Shown here: positions 56,351 through 64,000 of the stretch, piece by piece | Numbering within the stretch: the stretch's first letter is position 1 | How the letters are laid out: each line of letters opens with the position of its first letter | Source: WVZH01 sp034430895 | GTDB lineage: Bacteria; Chloroflexota; Anaerolineae; Anaerolineales; E44-bin32 | Assembly: GCA_034430895.1 (NCBI GenBank) | Contig: DAOUDW010000003.1 | Coordinates: 1-64,000, forward strand | Length of the DNA stretch: 64,000 nucleotides | Direction of reading: 5' to 3' | Notes under the pieces: model-generated | Databases searched by the model: none | The model's input: the letters and a program-made list of their open reading frames with translations, nothing else | What the model was told of the DNA's origin: nothing | Made by a program: the position numbers and the translations under genes

Positions 56351-56401
56351 TCTCATGCGATTCCCGGAGATTAATCGGGATAAAGCAGGAATCGCACGAG
56401 A
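56351..56401. terminator. long imperfect hairpin after the DUF3352 gene
   Basis: TCTCATGCGATTCC and GGAATCGCACGAGA form a 14-bp stem with one mismatch/wobble around a 23-nt loop that itself contains CCCG/CGGG. It lies 22 bp beyond the DUF3352 stop, with no clear T-run. Confidence 0.4.
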
Positions 56402-56423
56402 CGTGTAGAAATTTGATGGTCAC

Positions 56424-58172
56424 TCATTCCATATCGATGAACAGAATCATCGTTGCAGAAGCGATATTGTCTTCCATTGGGCTGACGGCACCAGCGAGGA
56501 ATCGCATTGAGTTCAGGACCGTGCCTGCTTCCTCATCGAAAGCCTCCCGTTCCCAAGAATCCATGGACTCCCGAATTTGTCCGATCAAGCCTTCGATGTC
56601 CATGTACATCACAGGAGCCATACCACGGGGGAAGGCATCCCAAACTTCCTGGTAACCATCACTATCCGCAAGGGACGGTCCGCCGTTAAATAAATCATCA
56701 AGAACACCCGTCGATGAGCCAATCATTAAATATTTCTCACCGACGCCATACGTGGCGATTAAATCGCCATAGGATATATCGACCAAGTCGTAGGTCGTAC
56801 CGTACGCCTGTTCGCTGACCTCCGTCGTTCCTATATCCAGGGTTTCTACTGCAGTGCCAATCTTTTCAGCCACTTCAAGCAGCGTATCCGAATTATCGGT
56901 TTCAGCCAGGATCGCAAACCCGAGGGGAACATCCATGGATTCAGCCAACGCACCTTCAGAAGATGGCAATAACAAAACAGCAAGCTCTCCATCGAGATTA
57001 CCCAGAAGGTCTTCAATCGGATCAAAACCAAACATCATGGCAAACATCGCCAATGCTTCTTCGCCATCCGCGCCTTGTGAATCGATTAGATCCAGCACAC
57101 CCTCTTTCACCTGATCCAGGTCCTCTATGGCAATAACCGAGGCCAGGTAGAGGATCGTGTCCTCCGGTGCCAGGGAGGCAATTTGAGGATCGGCGTCATA
57201 ATTAATCTCTGGAAGCGCTGCCTGCTCTTCGGGGTCTGTGATCTCAACAGAATCAATTTTTATACCAACGTCAACGGCAGATACCGCCAGCATATCAACG
57301 GATGCGGGAGAACTCGATTCAGGGATCAAATTTTCCATGCCCGAGCCGAGTACCATAGGTATCATAGGTGACAAATTTTCTTGATATTGAACCATATCCA
57401 GATAAACGGTCAACATCCTGTCACCGGGCAAAGCCTTGATTCCGTCTTGGTAAGCCTCAAGATCAGCCAGGGATTCACCCTTTTGCGCATCAATTCCGTT
57501 TTGAATCGACTTTACATCTTCGCTGATGAGCATCTGATCTCCTGAGCGGCAAATGGCAATATTCTCCATCATGCCGTACTCTAAAAAGTAAATGGTCTCA
57601 TCCTCATAGGATTCTTCCTGAACCGTACCACCACCTCGCATTTCGAGTTCGGAGATAACTTGAGCGACGAATTCATCAGCCGCTTCCCCGTCGCTCACCT
57701 CTACAACAGCCAGGATACTTCCTTCCATATCTTCACTGGTCACAGCGAACATCAAATCTGAAATGCCCACACCGACATCATTTCCAAGCCAGGGCCGGAT
57801 ATCCTCGGAATAGGTCATATTCAATTCTTCCGTGAGTATTTCGTCCAAGCGCTCCATCTGCTGGTCAAAAAACGTCACATCATCCTCAATCGGTTCTGGG
57901 GAAAGTGCGCGCACAATCGCTTCGAGGTTATCATCTTTGAGACTATCTAGATTTAAATGCATGTAAATCAAAGCGTCTGCTGGAATGGCCTCAACCGCCG
58001 AGTCCTTCCTGGAGGCGCCCAGTAAATCCCAGCCGAATGGGTCGACAAAAAGAAGAACCACGACCGCAACAACGATCACGAGAATGATTCCGGCAAGAAC
58101 GCCGAGACCAACAAACAACCTTCGGCGATCACTGGAATCTGAGACAGGGACTGTTAATTCTTGCTCACTCAT
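56424..58172 (-). CDS. DUF3352-like membrane-anchored protein
   Basis: A 582-aa protein with a short cytoplasmic start, one transmembrane helix at residues ~18-45 (LFVGLGVLAGIILVIVVAVV) and a large acidic extracellular part resembling DUF3352 (AIPADALIYMHLNLDSLKD, LAPEDTILYLASVIAIEDLD). Family function is unknown. Its ATG overlaps the MFS stop by one base (TAATG) with GGAAGTG upstream, so it is the last gene of the LprG-MFS-DUF3352 unit and may join the same envelope process. Confidence 0.72.
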   Translation of the reverse strand: MSEQELTVPVSDSSDRRRLFVGLGVLAGIILVIVVAVVVLLFVDPFGWDLLGASRKDSAVEAIPADALIYMHLNLDSLKDDNLEAIVRALSPEPIEDDVTFFDQQMERLDEILTEELNMTYSEDIRPWLGNDVGVGISDLMFAVTSEDMEGSILAVVEVSDGEAADEFVAQVISELEMRGGGTVQEESYEDETIYFLEYGMMENIAICRSGDQMLISEDVKSIQNGIDAQKGESLADLEAYQDGIKALPGDRMLTVYLDMVQYQENLSPMIPMVLGSGMENLIPESSSPASVDMLAVSAVDVGIKIDSVEITDPEEQAALPEINYDADPQIASLAPEDTILYLASVIAIEDLDQVKEGVLDLIDSQGADGEEALAMFAMMFGFDPIEDLLGNLDGELAVLLLPSSEGALAESMDVPLGFAILAETDNSDTLLEVAEKIGTAVETLDIGTTEVSEQAYGTTYDLVDISYGDLIATYGVGEKYLMIGSSTGVLDDLFNGGPSLADSDGYQEVWDAFPRGMAPVMYMDIEGLIGQIRESMDSWEREAFDEEAGTVLNSMRFLAGAVSPMEDNIASATMILFIDME

Positions 58173-59734
58173 TATTCACTTCCTTTTTTTATGCTCCTGA
58201 TACAGAGTACAGGCAGGAGCGCGATTACGCATATTGCGCCTGCGAAGAAAAAGGTTTCACGAACAACCTGAACGGCGACTTCTATCCCAATTCGTACTGT
58301 TTCGCCCAGATCAGCATTGAGCGGTAACAAACGGGAGGTGAGTACATCCGCACGATACAAACCGAAGGACGTCATACTCGATACCCCGATCGTCATACCC
58401 ATCAGACGAAAGAAAATGACCAATGCGGAAGCCGTTCCTCTGTATTCTGCTGGAACGTTGTCGATTACCGCTGCCGCGATGGGTGCGATCGTCAATCCAA
58501 AACCAATACCTGCGATCATTAAATGTGGCAGCATCACAAGATATTGCGTGTCTGCTTGCCAAGCGGTCATAAGTATAAAACCAATTAACCCCATGAGCAA
58601 TCCAACGATTGCGGGCAAGCGGTAGCCGCGTCGAGAGGTCAGCCATCCGCCCGGTATCGCTGCAAACGCCATAGGAACCGTCAGCGCTGAAAGGACCCAA
58701 CCACTTTCCCAGGCACCCTGTTCCAACGTTTGTGCTACGACGGTGTTGATAAAAAGCGGCACGTTGGCAATTGCAACAAAAAGACTAAAACCAACCAAGA
58801 AATTGGTGAGGACCGCCGATGTGAAATTCTTTTTGCGGAAAAGGTGGAGAGGAATGAGCGGATGATCGAAGCGAGCTTGACGCAGCAGAAAGAACGCAAA
58901 CAAGAAAATGGCCGCAATCACAAGTGGTAATGCATAGACAGGCAGACTCGTTTGATCTGCAAGTGTTGTCGACCCCCCAATGTCCACGCTGGTACCCAAG
59001 CCCACATTGAGAAAAATGAGGCTTAAGGCGATAAAAACAGCTCCCAACCAATCCATCCGCCCGACGAAACGGTCCTGACGTGTGCGCTGCAAGACACTCC
59101 AAATCCCGATAAACGCCAGCAGACAAATCGGAATATTGAGCCAGAAAATCGTTCGCCAATCAAAGTAACGAACGATAATACCCCCGTATAGATGACCCAC
59201 CACCCAACCGGCCGTATCAACGGCTGCAATTACGGCCAAAGGCTTGGCTCGCTCTCCAATAGGATACATATCGCCCACAAGCGCCATTCCCACCGGAACC
59301 ATGGCCCCAGCGCCAAAAGCCTGAATCATTCGTGCCGCGATCAGAACAACCAGCGCGACGTGGGCAGGATCAGGACGGCCGCCAGCGAGGGAATAAATCA
59401 GACGAAGCGTGGAACGTGTCGGCCATGCTTCACCAGCGGCCACAAGATATGACCCAAACGCAAAGATCGTTAGAGAAATCAAAAAGACTTTCCGCCTGCC
59501 GTATAGATCCGACAGCCGACCCATAAACATCAATGCAATGCTGTAGGCTAGGAGGTAGCCCGTAACCAGCCATGCTGCTTCGTCGAGACCTGTTTGGAGT
59601 GGGATTTCAAGATCGAAAATGACCTGAGGCAAGACCGCGGATACCACGGTGAGATCCAAAGCTCCGATAAAAATCGGCAAGCAGATCCACAACATAATCC
59701 TCATTCGTTTCGGATTTTGTAGATTGTCGCTCAC
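58172..59734 (-). CDS. 14-helix MFS transporter (DHA2 / P55-like)
   Basis: About 520 aa. MFS motif A is GRLSDLYGRRKVFLIS, with ALDLTVVSAVLPQVIFDL in helix 1 and AFGAGAMVPVGMALVGDMYP in helix 4; roughly 14 helices are predicted, as in the DHA2 drug:H+ family. The GTG start at 59734 overlaps the stop of the LprG-like lipoprotein gene (GTGA) and has GAGGA upstream; the frame is open to 59794. Gene order and length recall the mycobacterial LprG-P55 (Rv1411c-Rv1410c) lipid-export pair. Confidence 0.85.
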   Translation of the reverse strand: MSDNLQNPKRMRIMLWICLPIFIGALDLTVVSAVLPQVIFDLEIPLQTGLDEAAWLVTGYLLAYSIALMFMGRLSDLYGRRKVFLISLTIFAFGSYLVAAGEAWPTRSTLRLIYSLAGGRPDPAHVALVVLIAARMIQAFGAGAMVPVGMALVGDMYPIGERAKPLAVIAAVDTAGWVVGHLYGGIIVRYFDWRTIFWLNIPICLLAFIGIWSVLQRTRQDRFVGRMDWLGAVFIALSLIFLNVGLGTSVDIGGSTTLADQTSLPVYALPLVIAAIFLFAFFLLRQARFDHPLIPLHLFRKKNFTSAVLTNFLVGFSLFVAIANVPLFINTVVAQTLEQGAWESGWVLSALTVPMAFAAIPGGWLTSRRGYRLPAIVGLLMGLIGFILMTAWQADTQYLVMLPHLMIAGIGFGLTIAPIAAAVIDNVPAEYRGTASALVIFFRLMGMTIGVSSMTSFGLYRADVLTSRLLPLNADLGETVRIGIEVAVQVVRETFFFAGAICVIALLPVLCIRSIKKGSE

Positions 59735-60459
59735 GAGTTTGAATCCTCGCTCATATTGGGCGGAACGATGTTCAGCGGTTGGTCGAAATCCCAAAAATCA
59801 ATTTGCCAAAGTGTATCCTCTTCTGCTTCCGGTCGGTGATGAATGATGTTCAAGCGATACAACTCGAAGGTATCCGGAGTAACGTAGAGAGAGATATCCA
59901 AGGTTTCTGGACCGATCATGCCGTAACTCAAACGATAAAGCCCTTCACCCTCCAACTTTCCTTCCAATGCATACAACAATTGGCCAGGAAGTTCATCCAG
60001 TTCTTCGAAACCGCGCAGCTGGAGTTCTCGAAGATCTGATTCGAGGATCGATTGGATTCCAATTTCTTGATCGAAGAGGGAGGCAGGATTGAAACCCCAA
60101 TTTGGTGGAAGTGCCTGCCACTCACCGGAAAGCAAATTGGTCTCCCACTGGTTTTCCGCAACACTGATAATCTCGACTTCAGCCACGATCCCGGGGCCGA
60201 TCACGCGAACAGTGGCATGTGCCCGGTCTGGAGATTGAAAGTCGCCTTCGGCTTTGCGGAATGCCAGCGTATGATTTTCATCTATGAATGCCGGCGTTCC
60301 GCTGCGCTCGATACGAAAATGGAAACTGGATACAGCCTGCATTCTCTCCAAGCTGTTGTCAACAATCTGATCGGCAGGCAGAAGGGCTGGGGTGGAATTG
60401 CCACACGCGCAAAGCAGGAGCAGAAAAAGTACGTAGTGGGGGAAGATTTTACGGATCAT
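59731..60459 (-). CDS. LppX/LprG-like lipoprotein
   Basis: About 242 aa. A signal peptide with lipobox (YVLFLLLLCACGNS, Cys at residue ~19) precedes a LolA-like fold of the LppX_LprAFG kind: NSLERMQAVSSFHFRIERSG, a hydrophobic cavity region and YALEGKLEGEGLYRLSYG. Mycobacterial members carry triacylglycerol or lipoglycans across the envelope with an MFS partner, and here an MFS gene is translationally coupled downstream. ATG 60459 is chosen for the signal peptide; no strong ribosome binding site is visible. Family assignment is from recall of sequence style. Confidence 0.7.
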   Translation of the reverse strand: MIRKIFPHYVLFLLLLCACGNSTPALLPADQIVDNSLERMQAVSSFHFRIERSGTPAFIDENHTLAFRKAEGDFQSPDRAHATVRVIGPGIVAEVEIISVAENQWETNLLSGEWQALPPNWGFNPASLFDQEIGIQSILESDLRELQLRGFEELDELPGQLLYALEGKLEGEGLYRLSYGMIGPETLDISLYVTPDTFELYRLNIIHHRPEAEEDTLWQIDFWDFDQPLNIVPPNMSEDSNS

Positions 60460-60543
60460 GCGAAAGTATCTAAGGAAATTTGATACGCACACTAACCAGT
60501 TGGATCGCCATTCGATTCGGCAGATCTTCAGTCAGCAATGCGC

Positions 60544-61665
60544 TCACTCGGAAGGTGCACGAAACGGCAATTCGATTGTGATCATTGTACCCACACCATG
60601 TTCGCTCTCGACCTTTACACTTCCCCCATGAATAGCAACGATTCTTTGACATATGGCCAATCCCGAACCGATCCCCTGCTGTTCGTATTTCGCCCGATCA
60701 ATTTGGTGAAAGACGTTGAAGAGCGAATTTATCTCCTCCGCTGGAATACCGATACCTTGATCCTGGACAGAGATTCGAAGAGCCTCATCCATAACGTTTA
60801 CCATCACGCGTACCCACTCACTCTCAGGCCTGGAAAACTTAATCGCATTTTCAACAATCCGACCGATCGCATTTGCCAGGTAGACTTCATCCACCGAAAG
60901 CGATGGCAAATTATCCGGTATATCGAGGATTAATTCCAAGCCTTTCGCATTCACAGCTTCTTCGAAGTTACGGCAAGTTTTCCGCAGCCATACCCCAAAA
61001 TCCGGAACCTCTTTCCTGCGAATTTGAAACGCCTTATCCGCCTCGCCTGTCTCTAACTCAACAAGTAGAATGAAGTCCTCCACAAGACGATTAAGACGTG
61101 TTGCACCTTTTTTAATCCCTTTAATGAACAGATTGAAATCTAGAGGATCGATATTTTCAACATCTTCATCGAGCATTTCTGCATAATTAAGAATATAGGA
61201 AAGAGGTGTGCGGAACTCGTGACTCATCGTGAGTAAAATATTTTGTTTGATACCCGCAATTTGCTCGTCCTGCACACGTTTTAAATCGCCCCAACGAGTA
61301 AGTTTGGATCTTACGGCAACGAGAAGATCTTCCTCATCGAAGGGTTTTGTGATGTAATCATCCGCGCCGAGATCCTTCCCCAGACGAATTTCATCTCGGC
61401 CCCCTTTTGCAGTTAAGAAAATAAATGGGACACCAAGTAATTCTGGTTTTTCACGAACTCTAGCTTGAAATTCATAGCCATCGATTCGCGGCATCATAAT
61501 GTCGGAAATAATCAAATCTGGCTTTACATTATCTTCGAGTAAATCAAGTGCATCACTGCCATTTTCCGCAGTTAGAACTTGATAGCCCGTACTCTCCAAC
61601 AGATCCTTGAGACCTTCAAGTAGGGACAAATTATCTTCTACAACCAATATTTTAGGTCCGGTCAT
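60544..61665 (-). CDS. receiver-histidine kinase hybrid
   Basis: A 373-aa cytoplasmic protein with an N-terminal receiver domain (ILVVEDN, phospho-Asp in LIISDIMMPRIDG, Lys in YITKPFDEEDL), a short coiled linker, the HisKA dimerisation helix with MSHEFRTPLSYILNY and an HATPase domain (AIGRIVENAIKFSRP, DQGIGIP, GIGSGLAICQRIV). There is no transmembrane sensor, so it takes its signal through the receiver or a partner. Likely companions are the LprG/MFS genes downstream and the ATPase-regulator upstream, all on the same strand. Confidence 0.92.
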   Translation of the reverse strand: MTGPKILVVEDNLSLLEGLKDLLESTGYQVLTAENGSDALDLLEDNVKPDLIISDIMMPRIDGYEFQARVREKPELLGVPFIFLTAKGGRDEIRLGKDLGADDYITKPFDEEDLLVAVRSKLTRWGDLKRVQDEQIAGIKQNILLTMSHEFRTPLSYILNYAEMLDEDVENIDPLDFNLFIKGIKKGATRLNRLVEDFILLVELETGEADKAFQIRRKEVPDFGVWLRKTCRNFEEAVNAKGLELILDIPDNLPSLSVDEVYLANAIGRIVENAIKFSRPESEWVRVMVNVMDEALRISVQDQGIGIPAEEINSLFNVFHQIDRAKYEQQGIGSGLAICQRIVAIHGGSVKVESEHGVGTMITIELPFRAPSE

Positions 61666-61949
61666 CTCGATCTATACCTCAATCATTCCACATGCCGGGA
61701 CGGATGTCGATGCGTAATGGGCACGAGAAAACCATCGGATGCGAATACAAGCCTAAAACCAGTGAGGGTAATTGACGATCCCCCGAATTTTTTCCTGCTG
61801 CCCGCTGAAGCGAGTTTACCTCCCAACCATCGCTCCAAGTTATAAATCTGGTGATATACCAATGCATTGTCCCTTATCTAGGTGCAGGCTTTAACCACTT
61901 AAGTTCAATCGACAAATTATATGTGGATGACACAACAGATCATCACCGG

Positions 61950-63263
61950 TTAAAGAACGCGCTGGACGGATAAGAGTTTATACCCCCGCCCACGTTGGGT
62001 AATTAAATACCTGGGTTCTGCCGGATCGGTTTCAATCTTGCTGCGTAAGCGACTCACTAACTTTTCAACTCGTGCGTCATCCACATCGCCCAGATAGTCT
62101 TCTCCCCACACTGCAGTAACTATGCGATATTTATCCGTCAGCTTATCCAGGCGTTCATACAGCAAAGCGAGCAAGCGAAATTCGAGATCGGTCAACACGG
62201 GAATGCGCACGCCATCCACCCAGACATCACCCGAGTCTGAATCCAGGTATATTCCCTGCGAATTGATCTCCGGTCCTCTCGATTTTCGCAACAAGAAATC
62301 TTCAAAAACAGGGGAGAATATTTTTACTCCGCGAATGAGTGACAAGTGTGCCAGATGACGGAGGTGCTGCTGCGGTAATCCAGATTTGGGATCCGTTGCC
62401 AGCGAACTCAGATGGGCTTGCTCATCCTCGGAAAGCTGTTCCCACAACTTTAAACATTCCGCCCTTGGTTGTGGTTCACGACTTACCTGCTCCGCCGCAT
62501 TGTCAATTTTATAATCGGGTGAGGCGGCAATCACCTGCGCAATGGCAATTAAGAGACCCGGGTGACCACCCGCCATCGATACACAAAACGATTGTTGCTT
62601 CTCAGAAAGCGAATCGAGTTGTAATTGCTCGAGTATTAATTCCGCCTGTGCATCGTCGAGTAACGGCATAGCGTAGCAAGAACGAGAGAACAGTTCGGCG
62701 AATTCCCCCTCGATCGGGCGTCCACGCAGCACAGGAAGACCACGCAGTGTCGCGGTGGCATAAGCCAGCCGATCGCTAAATCGATCCCGCAGTGCACGCA
62801 AGTTAAGCAGCGCACGTTCGTCCAGCGAGGAATAGATCTCATCGAATTCATCAAGAAGGAGGCAGAGATCGCCTTCTAGCTGCTCACAAAGGTCACTTAA
62901 GGCCAGATTGAAAGAAAGGGAAGCAGCGAAAGCGGACTCGGCTTCCGTGACGGATTCATAGTAGTTCCGCAGTTCCTTGGCGAGATTCTCGGAAATCTGA
63001 TCCGTTAATCTCTCCAGCACCGTCCGTAATACCACTTCATAGAACGCCTGGGCCGAGATCGAGACCGCGTGGTTGCAGTCGATGTAGATCAAGAAGCCGT
63101 GTCGAGCACCAGCCTTGTAAAAAACTTCCTCCGCCTTTTGTGTTGCCAGGGAACGCATGAGTGTCGATTTCCCGGAATTGCTCAATCCAGTAATCGCAAC
63201 ACAGTTCCCTGTTGCCAGATCTTTAAGTAATTGCTGGGCTAAATCAGTAAGTTGAATATCCAT
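61950..63263 (-). CDS. AAA ATPase fused to OmpR-type DNA-binding domain
   Basis: A 437-aa regulator. Residues ~1-310 form a STAND/archaeal-ATPase-like domain with Walker A AITGLSNSGKSTLMRSL, Walker B CLLLDEFDEIYSS and a sensor-like TATLRGLPVLRG. Residues ~335-435 are a winged-helix Trans_reg_C domain (LTDLEFRLLALLYERL, RIVTAVWGEDYLGDVDDARV, YLITQRGRGYKLL). It has no receiver domain, so ATP binding probably replaces phosphorylation as the switch. The ATG has no clear ribosome binding site. It lies 284 bp upstream of the receiver-kinase on the same strand; that gap holds no supported gene. Confidence 0.82.
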   Translation of the reverse strand: MDIQLTDLAQQLLKDLATGNCVAITGLSNSGKSTLMRSLATQKAEEVFYKAGARHGFLIYIDCNHAVSISAQAFYEVVLRTVLERLTDQISENLAKELRNYYESVTEAESAFAASLSFNLALSDLCEQLEGDLCLLLDEFDEIYSSLDERALLNLRALRDRFSDRLAYATATLRGLPVLRGRPIEGEFAELFSRSCYAMPLLDDAQAELILEQLQLDSLSEKQQSFCVSMAGGHPGLLIAIAQVIAASPDYKIDNAAEQVSREPQPRAECLKLWEQLSEDEQAHLSSLATDPKSGLPQQHLRHLAHLSLIRGVKIFSPVFEDFLLRKSRGPEINSQGIYLDSDSGDVWVDGVRIPVLTDLEFRLLALLYERLDKLTDKYRIVTAVWGEDYLGDVDDARVEKLVSRLRSKIETDPAEPRYLITQRGRGYKLLSVQRVL

Positions 63264-63299
63264 CGGCTGTATTTTCAGTAAAACGTTAAGTTAAATATA

Positions 63300-63328
63300 A
63301 GCAGGGTCAATCGTATATTGACCCTGCT
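63300..63328 (-). terminator. 12-bp perfect hairpin after the LPxTG-like gene
   Basis: AGCAGGGTCAAT / ATTGACCCTGCT around a 5-nt loop, 36 bp after the stop of the minus-strand gene at 63364 and followed on that strand by TATATTTAA. It separates that gene from the ATPase-regulator. Confidence 0.7.
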
Positions 63329-63363
63329 AGATTGTCAACCATATCGACTGAAATGCAATCAAC

Positions 63364-63930
63364 TCATTCTTGCGCCGAAGCACGTGTTCGGATGCCCCGG
63401 GCGACGAAGATTACAGCCAGCAAAACCCCTGCAAGCATGAACAAAGCCGGCAGACCTACTTCATCCGCAAAACCGGTTACCGGCAAAGCCGTAGCTGTTG
63501 GTGTTCCACCTCCGCCCCCCATCTCGGCATCGAGCGTGGCTTGGGCGGCTGCGGTTGCCGTACCCGGCTCGAGTGATGGCAAGGTGAGGAACTCCGTTGG
63601 TGTATTGGTTGGCAACACAACGACCTGAGTCGGCGTTATCGTTGGAGACGGCGCTGCAGTTTGCGCTGCCGTCGGAGGCACTGTTTCTTCCGCTGTACCC
63701 GCTGCTTCTGCGGTTTGAGTGCCGGCAACGCTCGTATTCTGCAAGGCAACCTCTGCGTTTTCCGTTGCGTCAGCCGCTTTCTCCCTCGGCGCCCACCATA
63801 ACGCATAGGCCGCCAGGCACGCCATACTCAAGACCAGCACAGCCGCCAACCCCACGGCTGCCATCACGAAGGTTCGGTTGCTAGAGGATTCTTCGGGTAA
63901 CAAGCCACCCACCTCAAAGTCATCTGCCAT
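63364..63930 (-). CDS. membrane protein with LPxTG-like C-terminal anchor
   Basis: A 188-aa protein with a transmembrane helix at ~20-48 (VMAAVGLAAVLVLSMACLA), a low-complexity exposed stretch rich in Thr, Ala, Pro and Glu (~55-145, including SPTITPTQVVVLPTNTPTEF), and a C-terminus ALPVTGFADEVG, then a ~20-residue hydrophobic helix and RGIRTR. LPVTG + helix + basic tail is the classical sortase sorting signal. Alternatively it is a simple two-helix protein. GGAG precedes the ATG. No sortase gene lies in the window. Confidence 0.65.
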   Translation of the reverse strand: MADDFEVGGLLPEESSSNRTFVMAAVGLAAVLVLSMACLAAYALWWAPREKAADATENAEVALQNTSVAGTQTAEAAGTAEETVPPTAAQTAAPSPTITPTQVVVLPTNTPTEFLTLPSLEPGTATAAAQATLDAEMGGGGGTPTATALPVTGFADEVGLPALFMLAGVLLAVIFVARGIRTRASAQE

Positions 63931-64000
63931 AATCCATACTCCTTACTCACCAAACCGGCAAGCGGCCTCCCGCTGGGCAATACGCCCCCAACCGGCGATG

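Overview
The window looks like a chromosomal segment of a monoderm Chloroflexota bacterium, most likely of the class Anaerolineae. This placement is inferred from gene content, without any database search. Pointers are the phosphomutase / DUF3090 / PI-kinase-like trio, an LprG-type lipoprotein with a 14-helix MFS partner, Thr-Pro-rich lipoprotein linkers, FHA/PP2C signalling genes, and many GTG/TTG starts with 4-nt GTGA or ATGA overlaps. I saw no rRNA or tRNA gene, CRISPR array, insertion sequence or phage gene. Base 1 starts in a 13-G homopolymer followed by a broken gene, which suggests an assembly edge.

Region 1 (about 0.1-16.5 kb, all + strand) is a pectin/rhamnogalacturonan and uronate catabolic operon. 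It holds a GH4 remnant, a GH105 unsaturated-galacturonyl hydrolase, a GH28 polygalacturonase, KDG kinase, an FAH-family hydrolase, KDPG aldolase, an IolB/KduI-type isomerase, a KduD-type dehydrogenase, an aldo/keto reductase, UxaC, a UxaE-type epimerase, an SDR fructuronate reductase, a LarA-family (lactate-racemase-like) protein, a BASS transporter, 6-phosphogluconate dehydrogenase and a second PfkB kinase. Mannonate dehydratase (UxuA) is missing. In its place come a LarA homologue, a sugar kinase and Gnd, which suggests a route mannonate -> gluconate -> 6-phosphogluconate -> ribulose-5-phosphate. This is the most interesting system in the window.

Region 2 (16.8-28 kb) has xpt-guaA (purine salvage and GMP synthesis) and a signalling block: an FHA/VWA-like membrane protein, a PP2C phosphatase, and a degenerate PP2C-like membrane protein with a C-terminal propeller-like part. 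It also has a frameshifted EamA transporter, a FemAB-like acyltransferase, and CoaE fused to an acetyltransferase-like domain.

Region 3 (28-41 kb) has a giant WD40 lipoprotein, a maf-pbp-rsgA operon (minus strand), rarA, the phosphomutase/DUF3090/SCO1664-like trio and homoserine dehydrogenase.

Region 4 (41-45.5 kb) begins with a decayed cation/proton antiporter. A complete attenuator-like leader follows: sigma70-type promoter, 32-codon ORF with ribosome binding site, and a rho-independent terminator. It lies ahead of an ABC-2 exporter, a tandem GNAT protein, a GNAT pseudogene and a HAD hydrolase.

Region 5 (46-64 kb) has a diacylglycerol-kinase-like protein, a helicase-associated-domain protein, uvrC with a response regulator, an orphan solute-binding lipoprotein, glycerate 2-kinase, a phosphohexomutase, DUF4203- and DUF3352-type membrane proteins, the MFS/LprG-like pair, a receiver-histidine kinase, an AAA ATPase fused to an OmpR-type DNA-binding domain, and a protein with an LPxTG-like C-terminal anchor.
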